A DNA stretch of 64,000 bases from positions 1,364,001-1,428,000 of the forward strand of contig JACZZP010000011.1 in assembly GCA_015183035.1 (NCBI GenBank). Direction: 5' to 3'. The position numbers were made by a program, and so were the translations under genes. Under the pieces are notes generated by a model that was not told the origin of the DNA, ran no database searches, and worked only from the letters and a program-made list of their open reading frames with translations. Origin of the DNA: Meloidogyne chitwoodi (lineage: Eukaryota > Nematoda > Chromadorea > Rhabditida > Meloidogynidae). Positions 1 to 14,714 of this stretch are shown here, piece by piece (the stretch's first letter is position 1; the number at the start of each line of letters is the position of its first letter).

Positions 1-61
1 AAAAATTTTTTACAAACTTTTTATATTTTAAATTTTTTATTATATAATTTTTTAGAGAAGA

Positions 62-319
62 ATGTCTTATATAGTAAGGTTCTGTACAATATGTATGCAG
101 CCGATAAGGAAGAACGCTCCTTTAAATTCTTCAACCTGCGATAATTGTTCATGGGATGTGAAAAAAGCCGCTTTAAATGCAAAGGCCGCAACGTCCTCAT
201 ATATGGCTAAATCTAATTCATCAAAAGATGACTTAATTAAAAAAACATGTGCACAAGAAGCAAATATTGCAGAAGATGATGCGCGAAATGAAGTTCCATT
301 TATAATAAAAAAAATTTAA
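62..319 (+). CDS. Hypothetical protein with paired CxxC motifs, possibly the 5' exon of the galectin gene
   Basis: An 85-codon open frame begins 6 nt after a TTTTTAG acceptor at 49-55, which resembles a spliced-leader acceptor and supports the ATG at 62. The product has a CTIC pair near residue 8 and a CDNC pair near residue 26, a spacing that could bind one zinc ion. The rest is polar and unremarkable. I do not recognise the family. A weak donor at 293 (GTTCCA) would join it in phase 0 to the exon at 394, making it the N-terminus of the galectin protein. Equally, it may end at the stop at 317-319. There is no signal peptide or membrane segment. Confidence 0.4.
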   Translation: MSYIVRFCTICMQPIRKNAPLNSSTCDNCSWDVKKAALNAKAATSSYMAKSNSSKDDLIKKTCAQEANIAEDDARNEVPFIIKKI

Positions 320-393
320 TTTTAAGAATAGTTGAATCGTTTAAAGCTAGTTTGTAATGGCGATCTAGAAAACAATAAATTTTGTACTTTAAG

Positions 394-1310
394 GATTTGG
401 TCAGCTGGTCTCCATTTTCGGCTTGTGATAAACCGTGGCCTGTTGATTATGCCTTGCAAAACACTTTGGTATTTTTATAAAATTTACTTTTTAACAAAAA
501 ATTAATAAATTATATTTTTAGGCGGAAGTTGGTGTTAGTCAAATTACTGTGAGCCAAAATCCTATTGTCTTTTCACGTGTGGTAAGATTAAACCTTAAAA
601 ATTAAAATTTTAATTAAAAATAAAAGAGAAATTTTTTTTCTACAAAACATGATTTTTAGTTAATAACAATAACAACGCCTGTTTCTAATTGATTAATTGA
701 CAAAAAATAATGATTTTCATTTTAATTTACATTTTATAAGGTTGTACCAGTACATTACGATTTTGTACACATTGGATTTGGTCTTGGTTTTACACCTTCA
801 AAGCGTATCACAATTGTTGGAACACCTCTCTCACAGCCAAGACATTTTATCATTAATATGGGTGAAGTGAATGTTTTGAACTTTTCCTTCAATACACGTT
901 TTCATCAAAATATTGTATAAGATTATTAAATACTAAATATAAAAATATTTACTTTTAAGGTTGCAAGAAACACTTGGAAAGCCAATGAAGGTTCAGGAAC
1001 TGAGGAAATTTTTGGAGGTTTTCCTTTTGCAGTTGGCCAGTCATTTGTGTTAGAGTTTTTTGCGGAAGCGAACAATACGGTTAAAGTAAGCTTCAATAAT
1101 AAAATACAGTTCAATTTTTCTAGGCACATACATAAAATTAAATATAAACTCTCATCTATAAAAGATCGAATTTACTAAATATTTTAATTTTAGGTAGATG
1201 TTAACTACAAACCATTTATCACCTTCTGTCGTTTCGATTTAAGTAAAGTAAGCCATTTGGAAATAACTGGAGATGTTCAAATCGGTTCTGTTGTTTTTTG
1301 CAAATACTGA
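394..1310 (+). CDS. Galectin-domain protein, multi-exon, with an altered sugar-binding site
   Basis: Exons 394-468, 522-581, 741-914, 960-1085 and 1194-1310 join in phase 0 to give about 183 residues ending in TGA. The first start codon is unresolved and may lie in the exon at 62. Exons 3-5 hold a galectin carbohydrate-recognition fold: VPVHYDFV, then NFSFNTRF, then VARNTW, GGFPFAVGQSF and the closing HLEITGDVQIGSV strand. In galectins the beta-galactoside is held by H-x-N-P-R, V-x-N, and W-G-x-E-x-R. Here the histidine is Ser (SFNTR), the tryptophan is Ser (GSGTEEI) and the second arginine is Ile, while N, R, the later N and E are kept. So the fold is clear but canonical galactose binding is doubtful. 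Galectins usually act outside the cell without a classical signal peptide. All introns are short, with AG or AAG acceptors. Confidence 0.85.
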
Positions 1311-1555
1311 AGAAAACACAAGTTGAAATGAATATAAATAAAAAAATTTTCACATGATTACAAAATAAAATATTTAAATAAATTAAATTGTCAAAATTCA
1401 AAAAATTAAAATGTTAAATATACGTATCTAAATGAATTATAACAGCTTATCTAATTAATGTTTAATTCATTTTGAATAATTTTTAGTATACTATGTATGT
1501 ATTTTATTTGAAGTTCATTTGGGGTGTCATTAAACAGTTACTAATTTATTGTAAC

Positions 1556-2402
1556 CAGTGATTGGAATTTTCGATTTTGTTCATACTCATACTTCATACC
1601 GGTTAAAAAATTTGCTCATACTCATACCTCATACCGGCTAATTTTTTCCCTCATACATCATACTCATACTCATACCTCCACTTTTTTAGGCCTCATACCT
1701 CATACTCATACATCATACTTTTCATACATTGAAATATTTTATTCCAATTTTTCATTGACATTTTTTATTTCTTCTGGATGAACTAATTTTAAGTGTTTAG
1801 CAAAATTAGGAAGAGATATTTATTTATGGCAGAGTTCGCATCAACAAAAATCAAAATAAAGGTACAAAAAATCTTATTAAAAGATCATAAGGTATAAAAT
1901 TTTCTTAATTAAAGTACGCTTTATTTAAAAAATTTTTATTCCTGTTCAAATCTATTTTTCTCCCCGATAAGGGTTAAATGATTTTCAAGACCCGTATATC
2001 CAGTTAAAGAGGGATTTTCGTGATGGATAGATTATAAAACTCAAGTCATTTTCAGCGCCGCAGGCGAAAATTTTTGAAATAAATTTAAATCTAGTTGCTA
2101 TAAATTCACCCTTTTTAGCGCCGCAGGCAATTTTTTTTATAATTTATTGCCCTCTAGTTGCCAAAAATTCACTTTTTTGGAAAAACTGCTCATACTTCAT
2201 ACTCATACTTCATACTCATACTCATACCTCATACCTGCTAATTTTATCATACTCATACTCATACTTGCACTTTTTTAGACCTCATACATCATACTCATAC
2301 TTCATACCTGTCATTTTTTTCCATCATACTCATACTTCATACCGAGGTATGAGTATGAGTATGAGGTATGAGTATGATTTTGGTATGACCTTCCAATCAC
2401 TG
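1556..2402. mobile_element. Non-autonomous hAT-like DNA transposon with 8-bp TSD
   Basis: The ends are inverted repeats starting CAGTGATTGGAA at 1556 and ending TTCCAATCACTG at 2402. They are flanked by a perfect 8-bp direct repeat ATTGTAAC at 1548-1555 and 2403-2410. An 8-bp duplication with CAGTG-type termini is the signature of hAT superfamily elements. The 847-bp body has no transposase frame, so it would need a helper. Just inside the ends lie CATACTCATAC-type repeats, which read as GGTATGAGTATGAG at the right end and so extend the inverted repeats. The centre has two imperfect copies of a module containing GCGCCGCAGGC (2056 and 2119), which recurs in the element at 54784. Confidence 0.88.
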
Positions 2403-2667
2403 ATTGTAACTAAAGTAAAATAACATTTTATTAAGGAGAATTTTTGTATAATTAAAAAATTCACACGATATAAAGCCTATTATGTATATTTTGAAAAAAT
2501 TATATTCATTTTTCAGCAAAATAAGTACCTAGGTATATAACTTATTTCAAGAAAAAATTCCCTTTGCCTTCAAAAATTAATTTTATAAATAAAATTTTTC
2601 ATTATAATATATAGATTAATATGTAATATCCTTAATATTTTATAATATTTATTCATCCGACTTTGTC

Positions 2668-6453
<3,786 letters not shown>

Positions 6454-9400
6454 TTTTTATTTATTTAAAATAATAATTAAATATTTTATTTATTTGCAGA
6501 AATTATAATTAAATAAATCTAAAATTAAAATTTTAAATTTTTTTTATTAAACCTATTCAAATAGAAAAATTTTTTTAAAATTAATAAATTAAAATATAAT
6601 TAAAATTTAAACTTTAATTTTAAAATTATAAAAAAGAAGTAAATATTAATATTCTTAAATAAAAGGTAATTATTTTTTTAATATTTTTAATTATTTTTTA
6701 TGAAAAAGACAAATATTTTCGGTTGAAAAAAAATTTAAATTAATTAGACAATAATAAATAAATATATTTTATATGTACATATTATTAAATGTTAGAAAAG
6801 AAAGTCGTTTAATAAATAATATATAATTAATTAAATAAATTAATGAAGAAGAAAAACGGAAGTAATTTTATTTAATTATTATTTTTTAAAATATAATTTA
6901 ATTATTTAATTAATTAATATATTATTTATTTTTAAATTATTGACAAATTGACAATAATAAATTATTTAGGTAAAAGAAAATAAAAATTAAAAAAGGAGAA
7001 AGGTCTTAAAATATTTAAAAAAATGGCAAAATTGAAGAATAATAAATAAATAAATAAATAATAAATGTCACCAATTTATTATTATTTTTTTGTTTTATTC
7101 TTTTTTTTTAAATCTAATTTAAAAAACATTAAAATAAGTACATATTATTTATTTAAAAACAATCAAAAATCATAATCCTTTAACTAAATAATTGCTTATA
7201 TAAAATTCAGGTTTAATCGAAAATAAAAATATTTTTATTTTTTAAGTCAGAATTAAAAATTATAATTTTTAGTTTATAAGGGTAAATATGTAAAATTTAA
7301 TATAAAAACAAAAAAAAAAATTTTAAAATTTTGAACTTTAAAATAAAAATATTTTTATTAAAAAATAATTTAGATAAAATAAAAATAATATTTAATTTTA
7401 TAAATGAAACAAAAATACATAATTGATTACAATTTTAAAAATTTTCTCTTTTTTATTCTCGTTTGTTTAATCGATTACTATTTAAAAAAATAAATTTATC
7501 ATTTTTCTTTTTACTATAATTTCTGGCCATTTTTGTTTAATTTTCACTTAAAAAAGAGAATATTTTTTTATTTTAAGAGGACTAATGGACTTTGTTTCTT
7601 TACCTTATTTTTTGTTCTTTTTTATATAAATACATAATTATATATTTTTTAAATTTTTTATTAAATCTTTTCCAGTATTTAATAAAAAAATTATAAATTA
7701 AAAAGAAAGAATTAAATAAAAATTTAGTAAAAAAATAAATAAAATTTATAGTCTTGAAATAGTAATTATTGAGATAGCTTAAAGAATAAAATAATAAATA
7801 TATTATTTATAAATTTAGTTATTTATGGCAGAGGTATTTCTATTTATTAATTAAAATAAAAATTATTTTTAAAGTAAATTAGAATTTGGTAAATTAAAAA
7901 TTAAATTAAAAACAAATAAAATATAATGACTATAAGTTACATGAATTGGCTGAATAAATGTTTGAAAAAAAATAAAAAATGTTTTCCTTTTTGTGTTCCT
8001 TTTTGTGTTCCACTATTTTTGTTCTCTTGTTTTTCTTCCATTTTTTTACGAAATTTATATTTATTTATTTATTTGAATTACTCATATATAAAAACAAGAG
8101 ATTTTTTCTTATTAAATTTCTTTAATATTTTTTAAATAAAAAGTTTTTATTTAAAAAAATATAATAAATATCTAAATAAAAAATAATTTTTCTAAATTTT
8201 TATCATTTTTTGGAATAATTTTATTTTTTATTAAAAAAGGGACAGAAAAGGATATTTTAAGTATTTTATAAGTAATTAAATTATTGAGAAGCCAATATTT
8301 TTATAAAAATATAATTAAATTTTATTTAGGTATATTTATTTTCTTAGAAATTAAATAATTTATTTTATAATAATTAAATTTTTTAAAATTTTATATATTT
8401 AGGAGTAAAAGAAATCTAAAAGAGAGTTTTGTTAAGTAATGAATATTTCAATGAAGATAATTTTTTTAATTTTATAAAATAATAATTTTTTAATAAATGA
8501 TAAAAAATTATTAAAAATATCGATTTTTGAAAAAAAAATTAAAATTTATTGACAAATAGCCAAACCAAATATATAAGAGAATTTTTGTAAATAAAAAAGT
8601 TATAAATAATCTTGGCTATTAAAATTTCAAAACTCTTAAATTTAAAATTATATTTAATTGGAATTAAATAAATAAATAAAAAGTAAGAATATAAAATAAA
8701 AAGATTAATATTTAAAAGGTAAATTAATAAAAAAAAAGTAATAATAAATAGAAGAGAATTATTTACGTCACAATTTAATGCCGTCAGTTCCTTGAACTAA
8801 AATAGAAAATGGTCATATACATAGAAATGTGGAAAACAAAAAAGATAAAAAGAAAGGCGATAAAAAATTTTTTGAAAAAAAACAAAAATATTTTTATTAT
8901 AAAAATAAATAAATAAATTAATTAATTAAGTTTGATTATGGATTTTAATTTAAAATTAAAAAAATAAAGGTAATTTGAAATCAATACAAATTTATTAATG
9001 TAAATTTTTAAGATTTTTTTAAATAAAAATTGTAAAACAAAATTAGGATAATTTAATTAAACAAATAGACTATTAATAAATAATATTAAATAATTATTGA
9101 GAGAGAATTAATAATCAAAATTTAGTTTATTTAAGTAAAAAATAAATTATAAATTTAAAGAAAAGATAAGAATTATATATATTTTTGTATTTTTAAAAAA
9201 TAAAAAAGATGTTTAAAAATATAAAGGTAAAAATATTTTAATTTTAAAAAAATTAAAATATATAAAATAATTAAAAAACAATTTAAATAAATTGTGTATG
9301 ATATGTATTTCTAATTAATTTCCAATAATATATATTAATTTTTATATTGTCTATCCACAGATGTATATATCTATTTAGCTATATATATATTAATAATAAA

Positions 9401-11261
9401 AATTAAAAAAGAAAAGGAAAAGCTGGAAGTAAAAAAAGAGTAAAGGAAAAGCGCGGGTGAATAGAAACTTTTATTTATTGAGTAAAAAATATTTAATAAA
9501 AGAAAAATAAATGTATGCACACATTTGTTTAGTAAATTCTTTCAAATATTTTATAAAATAAAAATTGAAAGAGAAAAAGAGAAAAATTAGTTAAAAGTTA
9601 CTAGAAGGATAGAGCAGTTAAAGCTTTTTTTTTTAAAAAAAATTTTATTTTTTAGTCTTTTCATTCTTCAGGCCAAATAATTTATTTTATGTTCTATTTT
9701 TCTCTATTTTATTATTAACTGTTACTATGTATTTTTAAATAAAATTAAATTAATAAAAATAATATAATTTTTAATTATTTATGTAATTATTGGGCAATAT
9801 TTTTTTAAAATAAGGTAAATTTTTTGCTAACTTTTTAAGCATTTATTTTAATTTTATAAATATTAAAAAAATACTTGTAAGAATCATTTGTTAATATTTC
9901 TCTTTTTTTGCCAAAATTATTTTTAATAATGTAAAAATCTCAGAGATATCTCCAAATATTTATAATTCTTCTCTTTGTTTGTATTAAATTATACTTTTAT
10001 CTAAAAATTTTATTAAAAATGTTTTGTTATAAATATCCAATTACAGGATTTTATATTTTCTCTATTTAAATACCTGTCTATATTTTATTGATCTCGTTAT
10101 TAGAGAATCGGCTTGCGCACTCGTAGTACTTATTTGTTTGTCAATGCCTAGCAACCGTTCTTTTTTGTGAGGAAAATTATCTTAGTTATGTCACATTTAT
10201 TTTTTGTATATTGAGGTAAAGCTAACTTCATTTAAAACAAAAGTTAGTTCAATTATTTATTTAACACATCCTTTTTTATAATATGTATATACACAAACAA
10301 AGGTATTTAATCATTTATTTATTTTGATGTTACAAATTTTAATTATTTTGTGTCCAATAAGTGATCGTAATCTAGGAGTTTTTATTGTTTGATTTTTGTG
10401 TTAATTAAAGAAAAATTTTATTTTAATTTTCAAAATAGTTCTTCCTCAATATGTAAAATAATGTACTTTTTAAAACTCACCAAACAAAAATTATTCACAA
10501 AATACACTCCACTCCTAAACGAGGAAAATAGCTAACACATAGTAACGCGAAAAAGGAACGATGACCTGTATATTGCTCTATATTTATGGGTCATCAAAAA
10601 GTATGTGATCATTCATAGGAAAAATTGCTATATTTTTCTACTATTTTATACATGCAAGGATTTTGGTTAAAAAGAGGAGATATTATTATATTAAATATAT
10701 ATTTGAGTAGCACGACAACCTTTCCTTATTATATAGTCTTTCATTCTACGTCCTTCGTGATCTTCACATACATAGTATAATGTATATTTTTGGTGAATAA
10801 AACACAACGAGTAGAGTTATTGAAAAAATTTCTTTAGTTGTTCTACAATATATACCTAATTTTTAACTAACTTTACTCAAAAATATTTAAACAAAATGCC
10901 AAACTTTCTTTTGACAAATGGCAATTTTTTGAAAAATCCGGATAATAAAATTTTTCCAATTTACCCTTTTATACATTTACATTGAATCTATATTTATGTA
11001 TGGACAAATAATGTATTTTCACCCACGTATTTTTAAATAACATAAAGATTCAATTAATTCACAAAATTTTTTTCACAAATCGTTTCTTCTGAATTTTTAT
11101 TTTTTAAATACATAATTAGCACAGCCGTTTCAAGTAGTATCTCACAAAAGCCTAAATTTTTTACAAATTTGATTGCACTAAAACTTGTCTTTCGTCACAT
11201 TCCACACAATCATTCCACTTCCACACTGACGACACTATTTTGCACATTAAAATTTTAATTA
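6454..11261. other. AT-rich intergenic region between divergent genes
   Basis: About 4.8 kb with no coding region that I can support. It separates the minus-strand kinase from the plus-strand mec-8 homologue, so promoters for both should lie here. Most of it is A/T runs and AATA-type low complexity. A somewhat less AT-rich part at 10080-11260, including TCGGCTTGCGCACTCG near 10110, is the likeliest regulatory DNA for the downstream gene. The open frame at 7926-8135 is Phe/Leu/Asn-rich and looks like chance. Confidence 0.6.
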
Positions 11262-13064
11262 ATGAAAATGGTAAACAATACAGCTTCTTATTCATCGAAT
11301 GAAAATTCAATTTTGTCCGCAAATAAGCGGAATAATCAACAGCAAATGGTCAACGCAATTTCAATGGAATCTTTGGATTCAGTTATTTCAACAAACAATG
11401 GTGTTGTTTATGGGAATGGCAGTTCAGATGCTCAATCACAGGTTTATAATAAATATTTTTAAAGTTATTTATCATGAATATGTTTTAATTTTTTGCCTAT
11501 CCTGGATATGAATCTTTAAACCGTGAATGACAATGTCAAATAGAATTTTCAACTTCTACTTTTAATCAAAAATATTACAGGTCAGAACTCTTTTTGTCTC
11601 CGGTTTGCCACCAGACGTAAAATCTCGAGAACTTTATCTTTTGTTCCGTTCCTATCCTGGATATGAATCTTCTCAACTTAAAATGACCATGTCAAATAGA
11701 AATGGAATTTCAAAATTATCAACACCTGTTGGTTTTGTGACATTTTCCAATAGGCAAGATGCAGACGATGTTCGGCAAAAACTACAAGGTGTAAAATTTG
11801 ATCCAGAACTTCCACAGACCCTCCGTTTGGAACTGGCAAGATCAAATACAAAAGTATTATATTTTAAATTTTTAATAGTTATAAAAATTACCAGGTCACA
11901 TTTTTGTATTATTTATAATTAGAAATGAAATTGTTAAAAATAATTTTTGTCACTTTATGATAAAAAATATTTTAACAGAGACTTTTTTGGAATTTTCTTT
12001 GCATATTTTGTTTTTATTTTATCATGTTTTTTTAATTCTTAAGAATTAATAAAAATATATTTTATACAATATTTTTTTATAATTTAAATTAAGGTAACAA
12101 AACCGATTAAACAATCACCTCCTGCCAGTCATTTTTCCCCTGTAACATCTTCTTTGACAACAGCAATTCTTCCTCCGCCTTCATCAGTTTTAGCACACAA
12201 TATAACTATTGCACAATTAGCTGCTATTCAGCAACAGGTTTTTAACTTTTATAATTTTTAATTTTCGTTATTAAGCAATTAACAGCTGTTCTTCTTAACC
12301 AGCATCATGAAAATTCTTTTGTCAATTCAGGCGGTTCAAATGGAACTGTTTTAGCTGCCGCAGCACAACAACAACTTTTGGCAGCTGCGCTTGATCAACA
12401 ACGACATTTAGCTTGTGGTTCTGATATTCAACAGCAATTGGCTGCATTTGCTGCGGTATTATTTTTAAAAATTTTAAATTCTTTTATGTAATTTAATTGC
12501 TATTATACACCCCGCCAATATTTTTTGACTATCATTTTTATATTAACACAAAAACAGGGTAGCTCAACTCTTCTTGGAACTACCACAAACGCAGCTTCTC
12601 TTGCTGCAACAAGCCCACAACTAGCTGCACTTGCAGCCCATCAACAACAACAACAGCACCGATCTCTATCAAATCATTGGATTTCTAATGGGCAACAACA
12701 ACAAATTGTATTGGCTGGTCAGAATTCTCCTTGTTCTACATTATTTGTTGGTAACTTAGGACCTGCAGCGACGACCTCACCTTCTAGTGTTGAGGATGAA
12801 TTGAAAACCATTTTTAGCATGTTTCCTGGCTTTTCACGAATAAGGATGCACACTAAGAGAGGTTCTCCTGTTGCTTTTGTTGAGTTTTTTGAAATTGGTC
12901 AATCGATTCACGTTATGCAAGCACTTCAAGGCTTTGGATTGTCAGCAAATAATGGAGTAGGCACAGGAATTCGTATTGAATTTGCTAAAACGCGGATGGG
13001 TGACATTTCTCAATTGAAAGAACAAAAAACAGAGGAATTCAACCGAGGGAAAGAATCTCGCTAA
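11262..13064 (+). CDS. mec-8: MEC-8/RBPMS/couch-potato family RNA-binding protein, two RRMs
   Basis: Exons 11262-11441, 11581-11853, 12094-12237, 12276-12455 and 12558-13064 all join in phase 0 to give about 427 residues. The acceptor of exon 4 could instead be at 12302, removing 9 residues in frame. RRM1 (about 61-140) has RNP2 TLFVSGL and RNP1 VGFVTF, with the family hallmark [13 protein letters not shown] [18 protein letters not shown]2 (about 320-405) has RNP2 TLFVGNL and RNP1 VAFVEF, then [11 protein letters not shown]. The linker is Ala/Gln-rich ([13 protein letters not shown] and similar), which makes it longer than C. elegans MEC-8. MEC-8 is a nuclear splicing regulator acting in neurons, muscle and hypodermis. 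Intron 1 contains a decayed copy of part of the RRM1 exon. Confidence 0.93.
11495..11552 (+). pseudogene. Decayed duplicate of an RRM1 exon segment inside intron 1
   Basis: This intronic stretch contains CCTATCCTGGATATGAATCT and, slightly further on, ATGTCAAATAGAA. Both match the true exon at 11651-11710 in the same order and near the same spacing. Small indels and an in-frame TAA break its reading frame. It therefore looks like a local tandem duplication that has lost coding capacity. It begins about 155 bp upstream of its source. Confidence 0.75.
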
Positions 13065-13629
13065 TTTTAAAATATAATTATATAAAACCTTAATTTTTAT
13101 CTCAAAAAGTTTGCATTTTTTAGCATTTGACAGAAATTATATTTATGAAGAATCATACCCAATATTTTCGCAGCTTTAAAATTTACTTGTAATTTGCATC
13201 AGGGTTTTATGTGTATTTTTGATATTTATGCAATTTTATTTTGTGAATGTTACTAACCTATATATAATTTAGTCTAAATTCCAAACTCGTAAAAGATGGC
13301 GAACGAACAACCCTGATGTGTATATTTACGAATTTAACAATTTTATTATGTTGAGTTCATAAACAAACTCCGGCATTTCTAATTTATTATTTCATTTTTT
13401 TAATTTTTTGGTACTTTTCAATTGAAATCATTTTGTGAATAATGTTTTCGTTATTATCATTTAAAAATTAAAACAAATTATTAAAGAAAAGTTCCAATTA
13501 TTTAATACAATAATATATATAATTTGTACTTGATCAACATTATTTTTAAATTTATTATTGTTTGATTTTTTTTAATAAATAGCAATATTTTTACCTTATC
13601 AAGAAATGTGCTTATTTTAATCTTTTTAG
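13065..13629. other. Short intergenic spacer between two same-strand genes
   Basis: About 565 bp with no further gene. Candidate 3' end signals of the mec-8 homologue cannot be singled out because AATAAA-like words are too common here. The spacer ends in the acceptor TCTTTTTAG directly before the next ATG. Confidence 0.5.
13621..13629 (+). promoter_or_regulatory. Candidate spliced-leader trans-splice acceptor
   Basis: TCTTTTTAG ends exactly one base before the ATG of the VPS72 homologue. No good 5' donor or upstream exon was seen. In nematodes such an acceptor abutting the start codon usually receives a spliced leader. A 5'UTR cis-intron remains possible. Confidence 0.5.
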
Positions 13630-14714
13630 ATGGTCCCAAATCGATCTCGCAGGCAAAATGCTGGCCGTAATATGCATAATCTTATTCAGCAGCAGTTAAA
13701 TAAAGAAGGAGATAATGACCAATTTTATGCAGAAATTTATGGAGGATTTCAAGAGGTTTTTTAATTAAATTTTGATTCATGTCTGTATGTAAATTGTAAA
13801 TGTTAAGGCGGATCAAGATGAAGATTTTGAATCGCCCCCGCATTCGTCAGATGATGAAGTCGATTCAGATTTTGACCAACCTGAAGAGGAGAATGAGGAG
13901 GAGGGACAGGGAGATCATGTCATTGATGAGGCTGAGCGGGTTGAAAGGAGGCAAAAGGTTTCCTAAATAATCAAACTTTTTAGCTAATTTTTAAATTTTG
14001 CTAAAATATCCTAAAATGGAAATTATTTAATCGTTTTGGTTGTGTTTTTGTAGGAAGGATAGTTTAACATGTTTTGATTATGTTTTTTCATATTTTAGAG
14101 GCTAAAACAAAAACAAATGTTAGAACGTGATAAAAATTGGGCAATTGCTCGTATTAACAAAATGTCCGTTCCTGAGAACAGCTGTGATCCTAAGACACAG
14201 CGCCAGAGGCTTGAAGAGGCAAAGAAAACGGTTTTAAATTTTTATAATTTTTAAATAAAACTTCACTTTCAGGCCGAACAAAACATTGCAAGTCTTAAAC
14301 GCTTCGAACAATTTGAATTAGAACGGAAGAAACGACAACAAAAAACAATTACTCGTCAAAAAATGGAGGGCCCTCGAATAAAAGAGTTATTTACGGAGGA
14401 TGGGAGGCATTTATTATTGGTCCCTGAACTACTTCCAAAGGAAAAGCTATTCCCCAAGTTTGTTATTTCAAAATTATTTTTAAGTTCTTATGATAATTTT
14501 GTATAAATTTTTACACGGTATTTTTTACGTTTTAAGGCCGAAAAAACGGGAATACCGAGTGTGTTCCGTTACCGGTCGACTTGCTCGCTATATGGATCCA
14601 GTAACAAGATTGCCCTATGCAGATATCCAAGCTTTTAGAATAATTCGGGATGCGTATCTGAAATTCACAGATTCTGAAATAGAAACTATTGATTGCAAGA
14701 AAATGAAAATTTAA
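13630..14714 (+). CDS. vps-72: VPS72/YL1 homologue, SWR1/SRCAP chromatin-remodelling subunit
   Basis: Exons 13630-13755, 13808-13957, 14099-14230, 14273-14457 and 14537-14714 total 771 nt, giving 256 residues. The N-terminus has NRSRRQNAGRNM followed by FYAEIYGGFQE, which matches the YL1 H2A.Z-binding signature (FYQ..YGGF-E in other animals). An acidic run (about 43-90) follows, then a charged, probably helical region with basic QRQRLEEAKK-type sequence. The C-terminal YL1_C motif reads VCSVTGRLARYMDPVTRLPY and then ADIQAFRIIRDAY. YL1 chaperones H2A.Z-H2B and helps SWR1/SRCAP exchange it into nucleosomes in the nucleus. It is shorter than vertebrate YL1 (about 364 residues), but both diagnostic ends are present. 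Confidence 0.94.

Noticed and set aside
7926..8135. 69-residue open frame
   Set aside because: Phe/Leu/Asn-rich translation of AT-rich DNA with no splice or homology support.
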